Below, piece by piece: positions 54,314 to 61,092 of a stretch of DNA of 61,092 nucleotides. Every line of letters begins with the position of its first letter. Position 1 is the first letter of the stretch. The notes beneath the pieces were generated by a model. The model did not search any database. It worked only from the letters and a program-made list of their open reading frames with translations, and was not told where the DNA came from. The translations under genes and the position numbers were made by a program. The DNA comes from Oscillospiraceae bacterium (GTDB lineage Bacteria > Bacillota > Clostridia > Oscillospirales > Ruminococcaceae), in the NCBI GenBank assembly GCA_017512745.1, contig JAFWEV010000095.1:1-61092 (forward strand), given 5' to 3'.

Positions 54314-55291
54314 ATGATACCAGCCATTATTACAATAGTAGTCATCATCCTGGCGATCATTATCCTGAATTTCTTTGCACCTATAGGTCTTTGGATCACA
54401 GCGCTCGCTTCAGGTGTACATGTCAGCATTTTCACGCTCATAGCCATGAGGATCAGAAAGGTCAATCCCTTCAGGATCGTCAGGCCTCTGATCAAGACCA
54501 CAAAGGCCGGTATCAGACTTCCGGTCAATGCACTTGAAGCACATTACCTTGCCGGAGGCGATGTGGACAAGGTCACAGACGCCATCATCGCGGCCAACAA
54601 TGCAGGCATCAACCTCGATTTCGGCAGAGCTTGCGCGATCGATCTCGCAGGAAGAGATGTTCTCGATGCTGTCAGAATGAGTGTCAATCCTAAAGTCATA
54701 GAAACTCCCGCTATCGCTGCTATAGCCAAAAACGGTATCGAGCTCAGGGCAAAAGCCAGAGTCACAGTACGTGCCAATATCGAGCGCCTCATCGGCGGCG
54801 CCGGCGAAGAGACCATTATAGCAAGAGTCGGCGAAGGCATCGTCACCACGATCGGTTCTTCCGAGACTCATGAAGCAGTTCTTGAAAATCCTGACCTCAT
54901 TTCCCAGACAGTTCTGGCAAAAGGCCTCGACAAAGGCACAGCATTCCAGATCCTCTCCATCGATATCGCAGACATCGACGTCGGCCGCAATATCGGCGCT
55001 CAGCTGCAGATAGACCAGTCCGAAGCGGACAAGCGTATAGCACAGGCTAAGGCAGAAGAGAGACGCGCGATGGCCGTCGCTCAGGAGCAGGAGAACAAGG
55101 CAAGCATTCAGGCAATGCGCGCAAAGGTCATCGAAGCAGAAGCAGAGATCCCGAAAGCAACTGCAGAAGCTCTCAGAAACGGCAACATCGGAGTCATGGA
55201 TTACTACAAACTTCAGAATATCCAGGCCGATACTCAGATGCGCAACAATATCGCAAACGAAGAAAAGGCAGAAGCCACGATCAAACAGTAA
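54314..55291 (+). CDS. floA: flotillin-like protein FloA
   Basis: 325 residues. N-terminal membrane hairpin (about 1-45), SPFH/band-7 domain, then an Ala/Glu-rich coiled coil (about 230-300) as in Bacillus FloA (YqfA). Scaffolds functional membrane microdomains. AAAAGGAG overlaps a GTG at 54305, and the ATG at 54314 is 8 nt after it, so ATG is the start. The usual NfeD partner gene is not next to it; the following gene encodes a small one-helix membrane protein. Confidence 0.94.
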   Translation: MIPAIITIVVIILAIIILNFFAPIGLWITALASGVHVSIFTLIAMRIRKVNPFRIVRPLIKTTKAGIRLPVNALEAHYLAGGDVDKVTDAIIAANNAGINLDFGRACAIDLAGRDVLDAVRMSVNPKVIETPAIAAIAKNGIELRAKARVTVRANIERLIGGAGEETIIARVGEGIVTTIGSSETHEAVLENPDLISQTVLAKGLDKGTAFQILSIDIADIDVGRNIGAQLQIDQSEADKRIAQAKAEERRAMAVAQEQENKASIQAMRAKVIEAEAEIPKATAEALRNGNIGVMDYYKLQNIQADTQMRNNIANEEKAEATIKQ

Positions 55292-55301
55292 GTATTCATC
55301 C

Positions 55302-55336
55302 GGGCAGACTGTTCCCCGCAGAGGGAACAGTTGCCC
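55302..55336 (+). other. strong intercistronic hairpin after floA
   Basis: Nested stem GGGCA (55302-55306)/TGCCC (55332-55336) and CTGTTCCC (55309-55316)/GGGAACAG (55323-55330), no T-run. It would hide the GAGGG before the ATG at 55337, which supports the later start at 55370 and may set the floA to downstream-gene ratio. Confidence 0.65.
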
Positions 55337-55369
55337 ATGATTGCTGAAGACAGATTAGGTGTATTTACT

Positions 55370-55876
55370 ATGGAACTCTTTGTTTTCGTTCCCATCTTTA
55401 TCGCTTGTGTCTGGGCATTTATCATCGCCGTCTTTGCCACCACTATGGCCAAGACAAGGAGGGCAAACAGAGCACGGCAGAGAGAGACCATTTATGACGA
55501 TTTCAGACGGTCATACGGTGCAGAGCATAACGATTCAGGGAAAACCAAAACCGCATATGAACCGGAGACATCAGGCTTCTTTTCAGGCAACGATCCTCAG
55601 CACTCTGCAGAGGGTGTGGGAAACGCCCCCCTGCATGTCGTTCAGCCCTCTTTTGAGAGCGGACATTTCCACGCCGAGACAAGCATCACCGGTGTTCAGC
55701 ACTATGATGCGCCACCGAAAGAAGCAGTGATCCGCAAAAAGCCGGACGCGAAAAAACAAACTCAGCAGAAAGCACAGGTTCCGAATGAACCGCAAAAAAA
55801 ACAGGGAGCTCCCCACCGCAGCCGCTACAGAGACGCTGTGGTTTACGGAGAACTCCTTCGCCCGAAGTATTTCTGA
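55370..55876 (+). CDS. small single-pass membrane protein, unknown
   Basis: 168 residues from the preferred ATG (55337 is a possible alternative). An N-terminal transmembrane helix (MELFVFVPIFIACVWAFIIAV) is followed by a basic stretch and a long hydrophilic, Gln/Lys/Glu-rich, probably disordered cytoplasmic tail. No domain recognised. Resembles short proteins found after floA in Clostridia, from memory only. Its stop codon lies inside the following terminator. Confidence 0.7.
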   Translation: MELFVFVPIFIACVWAFIIAVFATTMAKTRRANRARQRETIYDDFRRSYGAEHNDSGKTKTAYEPETSGFFSGNDPQHSAEGVGNAPLHVVQPSFESGHFHAETSITGVQHYDAPPKEAVIRKKPDAKKQTQQKAQVPNEPQKKQGAPHRSRYRDAVVYGELLRPKYF

Positions 55877-55896
55877 AAAGGCTTCGGGCTTTTTTG
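55860..55896 (+). terminator. terminator overlapping the end of the small membrane protein gene
   Basis: Arms GCCCGAAG (55860-55867) and CTTCGGGC (55882-55889) followed by seven T; the stop codon 55874-55876 is in the loop. Confidence 0.85.
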
Positions 55897-55921
55897 CACA
55901 ACTGCAAAGGTGTGTTATAAT
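55894..55921 (+). promoter_or_regulatory. promoter of the Ig-like domain protein gene
   Basis: TTGCAC (55894-55899), 16-nt spacer, perfect TATAAT (55916-55921) with an extended TGT just before it. Confidence 0.7.
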
Positions 55922-55957
55922 TGCATTTCAAAGCGTGAAAGGTGATTCAGATATCAG

Positions 55958-56863
55958 ATGTCCGGAAGGAGCAACTTAAGCAGAAGCACATATATTGCAC
56001 TTGTCATCACGGCGGCCGTGCTGGTTCTGGCCATGATGGCGGGTATTATAGCTCTTGCCCTCAGGACCACAATCAATGATGTGTCGATCCCTTCGGTGAT
56101 AAATCTTGAAAAAGGCGGTCAGATACAGCTGACCCCCGAATATGACGTAACCGGAAACAAAAATGAGGATGCCGTTGCCAAAGCGGCTGAAAAGCTTAAC
56201 CTGCGGTGGGAATCCAGCAACGAGGAAGTAGCAACAGTAGATCAGAACGGATTCGTAAGGAGCTTTTCAGGAGGCGACGCATATATAACTCTTTCCGCAG
56301 ATCTCTCTTCAAAGCAGGTGAAGTCTATCTGCCATATCTATGTCAATGTTGCATTCGAAGAGATATATGCCCCAGATGTCGTTGAGCTGTCGATCAACTA
56401 TATGCCATCCATAAATCTCGGAGCACATCCTGTCCCCGAGGATTCCACCGGTGTAAGACTTGAATACTCATCCGCAAATCCGGGCGTTGCGACCGTAGAT
56501 GCGAACGGTACCGTTACCGCTACAGGCGACGGCATCTGCTCGATAATCGTTTCGGCAGTATCGCGTCAGGACCCGTCAGATGTTCTGGAAAAGATACAGG
56601 TAAGAGTCATGGTGACTACTGTCCCGTCTTCCATCCAGGCGGAAAATCTCATCCTCCACCCCGGTGAACAGGGACGAATTCCAGTCTCATCAGAGCCGGA
56701 GAACGCCGATACAGGCGATCTCACGTATATTGTGAGCAACCAGAGCGTATGCTCAGTAGACAACAGCGGCAATGTTACCGCTATCTCAATAGGCACTTCT
56801 ACCGTTATAATAAGCGACCGTTACGGTCATACCTGCTCCATGCAGGTGATAGTCACTGACTGA
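55958..56863 (+). CDS. membrane-anchored protein with bacterial Ig-like (BIG2) domains
   Basis: 301 residues. N-terminal transmembrane segment (about 12-35), then about three extracellular Ig-like repeats (roughly 45-125, 126-212 and 213-300). Repeated endings such as VDQNGFVRSFSGGDAYITLSA, VDANGTVTATGDG and VDNSGNVTAISIGTSTVIIS are typical of BIG_2. Such domains mediate surface adhesion or act as spacers; no catalytic part is attached. Monocistronic with a strong promoter. Confidence 0.85.
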   Translation: MSGRSNLSRSTYIALVITAAVLVLAMMAGIIALALRTTINDVSIPSVINLEKGGQIQLTPEYDVTGNKNEDAVAKAAEKLNLRWESSNEEVATVDQNGFVRSFSGGDAYITLSADLSSKQVKSICHIYVNVAFEEIYAPDVVELSINYMPSINLGAHPVPEDSTGVRLEYSSANPGVATVDANGTVTATGDGICSIIVSAVSRQDPSDVLEKIQVRVMVTTVPSSIQAENLILHPGEQGRIPVSSEPENADTGDLTYIVSNQSVCSVDNSGNVTAISIGTSTVIISDRYGHTCSMQVIVTD

Positions 56864-56878
56864 CCTGAAACACAGCAA

Positions 56879-56909
56879 AGCCCGGACTCTTCGAGTCCGG
56901 GCTATTTTT
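56879..56909. terminator. terminator after the Ig-like protein gene
   Basis: Perfect 11-nt arms (56879-56889 and 56893-56903) and ATTTTT; converging gene is on the other side. Confidence 0.88.
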
Positions 56910-56925
56910 CTGATCGAAATATATC

Positions 56926-57288
56926 TCAGCCGATATCCGTAGTATCGAGTGCGAATCTCATCTCTCCGCCTGTCATCGGATCGTTGAGGACAAGATCGCT
57001 TCCGTCGAAATGATACTGATAGCGCATGTCTTCCTTGTCTTCGGCTTCCTTCAGTGTGAGACTGTTCTTCTTTGCGGAATATCTGCACACTTTGCCGTTG
57101 ACTTCCATCAGCTCATTGGGGCCGAATTCCCACACGCTTCCGGTATCCACTTCTTTCCAGCGTCCGAAGACTGCGGGATCATTCTGTCCGATCTCGCTCT
57201 CATCGACTGCTTTTTTTACCACATATGCGGTGCCTGCTGCAAGTGCCGCACCGATAACGAATTTAAGAAAACCGTATTTTTTTGACAT
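56926..57288 (-). CDS. small membrane-anchored protein, unknown
   Basis: 120 residues. Basic N-terminus and one hydrophobic segment (about 8-26), then a beta-rich soluble part of about 85 residues with GRWKEVDTGSVWEFG and YQYHFDGSDLVLNDP, which resembles lipocalin-like or copper-resistance-like small beta barrels that evaluate to no named family. The 111 nt upstream to the mnmA stop contain no other feature I can support. Confidence 0.7.
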   Translation of the reverse strand: MSKKYGFLKFVIGAALAAGTAYVVKKAVDESEIGQNDPAVFGRWKEVDTGSVWEFGPNELMEVNGKVCRYSAKKNSLTLKEAEDKEDMRYQYHFDGSDLVLNDPMTGGEMRFALDTTDIG

Positions 57289-57399
57289 TTTAGCATCCTC
57301 TCCAAAGAAATATTGATTATCCCTTTACATGAATAATAATCACACACATTAATTAAAAAACTGTGAAAAAAGTGTTTCCCGCGTGAAAATATAAAATCC

Positions 57400-58485
57400 T
57401 CAGACAGTACCGGTTATCCTTCCGCCTGCCACTGCAGTATCGCCGTCATACAGTGCTACCGTCTGTCCTATTGTGATGGCTCTCTGCGGTTCGTCGAATA
57501 TTACCCTGATCCCATCTCCGTCCGCATATACTGTTGCCGGCTGTTCCTTCTGTCTGGATCTTGTTTTGGCTTTCACTCTCATAGGTTCGTCGATGCCCGG
57601 TACGGATATCCAGTTCACCTCACCTGCGGTGAGCCCTATGGAGTACAGATCGCTGTTCTCTCCCACGGTCACGGTGTTGTTTTCCATATTCTTGGAACAC
57701 ACGTAGATCCTGTGCCCCATCGGAAGATCCAGCCCTCTTCTCTGACCTATGGTGTACCCGACAGCACCCTTGTGACGGCCAACCACATTTCCGTTCATGT
57801 CGAGAAAATCACCTTCAGGATACTTCTTTCCCGTATACCCCTCCATGAACTTCATATAGTCTCCGTCGGGGACAAAACAGATGTCCTGGCTGTCATGCTT
57901 TCTCGCATTGATAAAGCCGTTTTCCGCAGCTATCTTCCTCGTTTCATCCTTGGTGAGTTCTCCTAAAGGGAACTTCGCTCTCGAGAGCTGATACTGATCA
58001 AGGACCGAAAGAAAATAGCTCTGGTCCTTGTCCTCATCAAGGCCTTTTTTGAGAAGATATCTTCCGGATTTTTCATCATATGCGGTCCTTGCATAGTGTC
58101 CTGTAACCAGATACCATAGACCGTTCTTATCCGCATACTCCAGCATCTTTGAAAACTTCATTATACGGTTGCAGTCGATACACGGATTAGGCGTCCCGCC
58201 GCTCTCGTACACGGCGATAAAACTCTCCATGATCTCTTTTCTGAAGTCCTTAGTGTAGTCCAGCACATCGTATGGGATATCCAGTTTATAGGCTATCTCC
58301 GCAGCATCCTCGATATCCTGCTGGGAGCAGCATGTTTTCATTCTGTCCAGCCCGATATCCGTATTTGTATATAATCTCATCGTGGCGCCCATGCAGCTGT
58401 ATCCTGCCTGTTTCATGAGGAAAGCTGCAACCGAGCTGTCGACACCTCCGCTCATCGCTATCAGAGCGGTCATTTTATCCGGCAT
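57400..58485 (-). CDS. mnmA: tRNA-specific 2-thiouridylase
   Basis: 361 residues. Thiolates uridine 34 of tRNA-Lys, -Glu and -Gln; note that tRNA-Lys(UUU) is encoded in this window. P-loop MSGGVDSSVAA, first catalytic Cys in GGTPNPCIDCN, second Cys in DSQDICFVPDG, and the C-terminal beta-barrel. Belongs to the shorter clostridial MnmA form with CCSQQDIEDA near residue 52. Ends an operon with dtd upstream (34 nt). Confidence 0.94.
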   Translation of the reverse strand: MPDKMTALIAMSGGVDSSVAAFLMKQAGYSCMGATMRLYTNTDIGLDRMKTCCSQQDIEDAAEIAYKLDIPYDVLDYTKDFRKEIMESFIAVYESGGTPNPCIDCNRIMKFSKMLEYADKNGLWYLVTGHYARTAYDEKSGRYLLKKGLDEDKDQSYFLSVLDQYQLSRAKFPLGELTKDETRKIAAENGFINARKHDSQDICFVPDGDYMKFMEGYTGKKYPEGDFLDMNGNVVGRHKGAVGYTIGQRRGLDLPMGHRIYVCSKNMENNTVTVGENSDLYSIGLTAGEVNWISVPGIDEPMRVKAKTRSRQKEQPATVYADGDGIRVIFDEPQRAITIGQTVALYDGDTAVAGGRITGTV

Positions 58486-58519
58486 CTTAATGTGCCTCCT
58501 GCTAAATCAGTAATCGATA

Positions 58520-58963
58520 TCAAAGCGTATCCGTATCAAACAGCAGCGTGACGGGTCCGTCATTGATCGAAGCGACCTTCATATCAGCTCCGAACACGCC
58601 CCTCTCGCAGTGGAAGCCTCTGTCCTCGCATTCTGAGATGAACTTCTCGTAAAGCGGTATAGCAATGTCCGGCTTTGCCGCTCCGGTGAATCCCGGGCGT
58701 CTGCTCTTGAGGTCCGCATAGAGGGTGAACTGGGAAATAATGAGCAGTTCTCCGCCGACCGTCTCAAGATTGAGATTCATTTTCCCGTTCTCATCCTCGA
58801 AAACCCTGCATCCGCAGACCTTGTCAGCCAGCTTTACCGCTTCCTTTTCCGTGTCGTCCGGTCCGACGCCCAGCAGGACCAGAAATCCTTTGTCTATGCT
58901 GCCTCTTACCTCACCATCAATGGTGACTGAAGCATTTTTAACTCTTGTTACTACAGCTTTCAT
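58520..58963 (-). CDS. dtd: D-aminoacyl-tRNA deacylase
   Basis: 147 residues, full length. Hydrolyses D-aminoacyl-tRNAs. Motifs SQFTLYADLKSRRPGFTGAA (active-site SQFTL) and NDGPVTLL with the Gly-cisPro pair. The C-terminus ends FDTDTL where most members have a shorter variant. Co-oriented with mnmA. Confidence 0.93.
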   Translation of the reverse strand: MKAVVTRVKNASVTIDGEVRGSIDKGFLVLLGVGPDDTEKEAVKLADKVCGCRVFEDENGKMNLNLETVGGELLIISQFTLYADLKSRRPGFTGAAKPDIAIPLYEKFISECEDRGFHCERGVFGADMKVASINDGPVTLLFDTDTL

Positions 58964-59160
58964 AGTTGCTTCTCCGTTGTTCTGTATGTATATATATTAT
59001 TTTTTTGACGTCCTCCACGCAACAGGAAATTGTCTTCCGGGCTATGCGTATGTTCCTCTCGGTTAACCTCTTTGTTCTTCCGTGCCGGCACCATTTTCGA
59101 TAAGGAATCGACCAAAAAACAATAACTATTTGTCTGCTTATACATAATCGCGTTTTTTGT

Positions 59161-59189
59161 TTGTAAGTCATCTGGGCATGGGTTATAGT
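59161..59189 (+). promoter_or_regulatory. candidate promoter of the enamidase-like gene
   Basis: TTGTAA (59161-59166), 17-nt spacer, TATAGT (59184-59189). The gene-free stretch 58964-59248 otherwise shows nothing I can support. Confidence 0.5.
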
Positions 59190-59248
59190 AAGTATATACC
59201 GTTGTTTCAGACACACGTATCTTTATAAATCCAAAAGGAGAAGTATTG

Positions 59249-60520
59249 ATGAACGATTTAGTAATCAAAAACATCGACAAGATCGTAAGCGGCGATATCT
59301 ACAAAGGTATCATTCCCGGTGACACAGTGGTGGTCCGTGACGGACTCATTGCCCAGATAGGTGACTATGCAGATTGTGATACTTCAGGGATCGACATTGT
59401 TGTAGACGCAAACGGACAGGTCGTCTGCCCGGGATTTATCGATCCTCACATCCATAACACCCTTGATGACTACGCTCCTCAGCGCGGTGCCGTCGGATGC
59501 TATTCTGATGCCCTCTATTACGGCACGACAAGCATGGTTTCGGAAGGTGAGCAGGGACCGGGCTGGCCGCGCTTCTATGATGATCCGATCGGCTGCAAAG
59601 CCGCAGCTATTCTCTCAAAAAGAGTTTTCGATCATTTCAGACCGGGCGGCGGACTCAAGTTCCACGGCGGAGCTCTTGTTCTCGTACACGGACTGACCGA
59701 GCAGGATTTTAAAGAGATGCATGACGCAGGCGTGTGGCTGATTGCTGAAATAGGCGGCGGCGGTCTTTCTGATCCTGACGAAGTAGAACCGATGCTCGAA
59801 TGGGCAAGAAAGTATGACTTCTTCTATTCCGTACATCTTGCACCTCCCTCTATCCCGGGTTCTTCATGGGTCACATCCGAAGCCATAATAAGACTTCACC
59901 CCAACAAGGTCGCTCATACAAATGGAGGATCGACAGCCGTTTCATTTGATCATATCGAACGCCTTATGGAGGAATGCGATATTCCTCTCGAACTCGTAGT
60001 CAACGGAAACTTCGTAAACTTCAACAAGATCCTCAAACGCATGGAAGCAAAGGGAGAACTCAACAGAATACTCTTCGGAAGCGATTCTCCCACAGGTCAG
60101 GCCTCAATGCCCGGCGCAATGAACCGCGCCATCGTCAAGGCTTCTGCTCTTAACGGTCTCCCGGCCGAGATGTGCATAGCAATGGCTACAGGCACAACAG
60201 CCGATATCTACGGTCTCAACACAGGAAAGATCGAAGTCGGTCGTGAAGCAGATATCCAGGTCATCGACTGTCCTCCGGGATCATGCGGTTCCGACGCTCT
60301 CAAAGCAATCGAATGCGGCGATCCTTTCGGCAATTCAATGGTGATCGTAGACGGACGCATCATGGCCTTCCGCGGTCATGACTCAAGACCGACAGCAAGA
60401 TTCTGCCTCATCAACGGCGAAGACGCCACTGTTTCCGGAATCACTGAACATCTCTTCTTCCCGCCCCAGTACTCAAGGCACTATGAGGGGATGAGCGCTC
60501 AGACCCATTTCAAAAGATAA
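59249..60520 (+). CDS. enamidase-like amidohydrolase
   Basis: 423 residues. Close in pattern to enamidase of anaerobic nicotinate degradation in Eubacterium barkeri (remembered sequence): KNIDKIVSGDI start, HxH at His67/His69 in DPHIHNTLDDYAP, Glu167 in LIAEIGGGG, His196 in YSVHLAPPSIPGSS, His223 in VAHTNGGSTA and Asp279 in LFGSDSPTG, the full dizinc ligand set. It may hydrolyse a cyclic enamide or lactam. About 35 residues longer at the C-terminus. AAAGGAG is 8 nt before ATG 59249. Followed by a creatininase-family gene, with no nicotinate-pathway genes in view. Confidence 0.85.
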   Translation: MNDLVIKNIDKIVSGDIYKGIIPGDTVVVRDGLIAQIGDYADCDTSGIDIVVDANGQVVCPGFIDPHIHNTLDDYAPQRGAVGCYSDALYYGTTSMVSEGEQGPGWPRFYDDPIGCKAAAILSKRVFDHFRPGGGLKFHGGALVLVHGLTEQDFKEMHDAGVWLIAEIGGGGLSDPDEVEPMLEWARKYDFFYSVHLAPPSIPGSSWVTSEAIIRLHPNKVAHTNGGSTAVSFDHIERLMEECDIPLELVVNGNFVNFNKILKRMEAKGELNRILFGSDSPTGQASMPGAMNRAIVKASALNGLPAEMCIAMATGTTADIYGLNTGKIEVGREADIQVIDCPPGSCGSDALKAIECGDPFGNSMVIVDGRIMAFRGHDSRPTARFCLINGEDATVSGITEHLFFPPQYSRHYEGMSAQTHFKR

Positions 60521-60536
60521 AAAGGCAATTTCAATT

Positions 60537-60561
60537 CAGGGGCTGGAATGACCAGCCCCTG
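60537..60561 (+). other. intercistronic hairpin before the creatininase-family gene
   Basis: Perfect 10-nt arms (60537-60546 and 60552-60561), loop AATGA, no T-run; probably stabilises or separates the two messages rather than ending transcription. Confidence 0.65.
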
Positions 60562-60579
60562 TTCAGTGAAGGAGATACA

Positions 60580-61092
60580 ATGCTTAAACCTCTTAATATG
60601 ATGTCATGGGCTGAAATCGATGCCCTCGACAGAGATCATCTGGCATACGTGCTCCCGGCAGCATCCACAGAACAGCACGGAAGACACCTCACAGTTGGAA
60701 CGGATGACCTCATCCTCAAAACATCTCTGGATAATCTCGAGAAAAAACTGGAAACGGTAAACACGTTCCTGAGACTGCCTGCCCTTCATTACGGCAGCAG
60801 TCATGAACACATGGACTTTTCAGGCACTATAACTTTAAGAGTCTCAACATTGATAGCCGTGATAGAAGACATCCTGACGGCGATGGAAAAACACGATGTC
60901 AGATATCTTGTGATCGTCAATTCACACGGCGGCAACTCTCCTATCTTTGCCGCGATGAGCCAGGAATGGGCTCAAAGATTCAACATAAAGATATTCAACA
61001 TCAACTACTTTGCATCCGATTTCTTTGCGGATTCCGACCCAATGCTGATAACTCCTGTCGGCCAGGATGTACACGGCGGAGAGATCGAAACA
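60580..61092 (+). CDS. creatininase-family amidohydrolase, partial (3' end outside window)
   Basis: 171 residues visible, open at the right edge. Creatininase/MftE-like metal-binding motifs: PAASTEQHGRHL and GTDD (first two ligands), VNSHGGNSP and HGGEIET at the edge. The family includes creatinine amidohydrolase and other enzymes opening cyclic amides. GAAGGAG precedes the ATG by 5 nt. In tandem with the enamidase-like gene it suggests successive cleavage of cyclic amide bonds in one catabolic pathway. Confidence 0.85.
   Translation, partial: MLKPLNMMSWAEIDALDRDHLAYVLPAASTEQHGRHLTVGTDDLILKTSLDNLEKKLETVNTFLRLPALHYGSSHEHMDFSGTITLRVSTLIAVIEDILTAMEKHDVRYLVIVNSHGGNSPIFAAMSQEWAQRFNIKIFNINYFASDFFADSDPMLITPVGQDVHGGEIET

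Overview
The window looks like a chromosomal segment of an anaerobic Gram-positive bacterium of class Clostridia (Bacillota), probably an uncultured gut or rumen-type lineage. This is inferred from near-balanced base composition, strong GGAGG-type ribosome sites, many rho-independent terminators, a glycine riboswitch in front of a split GcvPA/GcvPB glycine cleavage operon, CsoR/CopA, FloA, VTC/DUF4956 proteins and an enamidase-like amidohydrolase. I see no phage, transposase, IS, CRISPR or rRNA; there is one tRNA (Lys-UUU). The closest genus cannot be fixed from the sequence alone.

Layout. 1-7.1 kb: transporter tail, ferredoxin-type aldo/keto reductase, then PcrA helicase and an anchored M20 peptidase (minus strand) and an HtrA protease (plus). 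7.2-12.2 kb: a GPH-type sugar symporter converging on a GH31 glycosidase plus carboxylesterase operon. 12.2-17.6 kb: minus-strand run YtcJ-like amidohydrolase, DinB, YbaK/EbsC deacylase, NAD synthetase. 17.6-21.8 kb: uridine phosphorylase, a lipoprotein, a TetR/MATE divergent pair and tRNA-Lys. 21.8-30.1 kb: DUF3841 protein, a phosphoribosyltransferase with a split purine-finishing pair (PurO-like IMP cyclohydrolase plus stand-alone AICAR transformylase), a CDF metal exporter, a carbohydrate-type ABC importer (two permeases and a binding protein, no ATPase here) and an AEC transporter. 30.3-37.9 kb: glycine riboswitch, gcvT-gcvH-gcvPA-gcvPB-lipoate ligase-lpd-metallophosphoesterase. 37.9-47.8 kb: M28 peptidase, then phosphofructokinase plus polyphosphate kinase (minus), and divergently a two-component system followed by VTC-domain polyphosphate polymerase, DUF4956 membrane protein and DUF4353 lipoprotein. 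47.8-61.1 kb: DegV, glutaredoxin-like protein, enolase, PAP2 phosphatase, CopA/CsoR, FloA, small envelope proteins, MnmA, Dtd, and at the right edge an enamidase-like hydrolase followed by a truncated creatininase-family gene.

The most interesting part is 40.3-47.8 kb. Two unrelated polyphosphate-type enzymes (PPK1 and a VTC-domain protein) flank a two-component system. The promoter of the two-component operon and the promoter of the VTC operon carry the same 11-bp-phased TTAA direct repeats at the same distance (15 bp) from the -10 box. This suggests an autoregulated regulon that controls an envelope system built from VTC, DUF4956 and an Asp/Gly-rich beta-helix-like lipoprotein. Its function is not known to me. 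Other points worth checking are the split purine pathway, the enamidase/creatininase pair, the unusual active-site signature of the phosphofructokinase and the CsoR-type operator lying exactly in the 17-bp spacer of the copA promoter.
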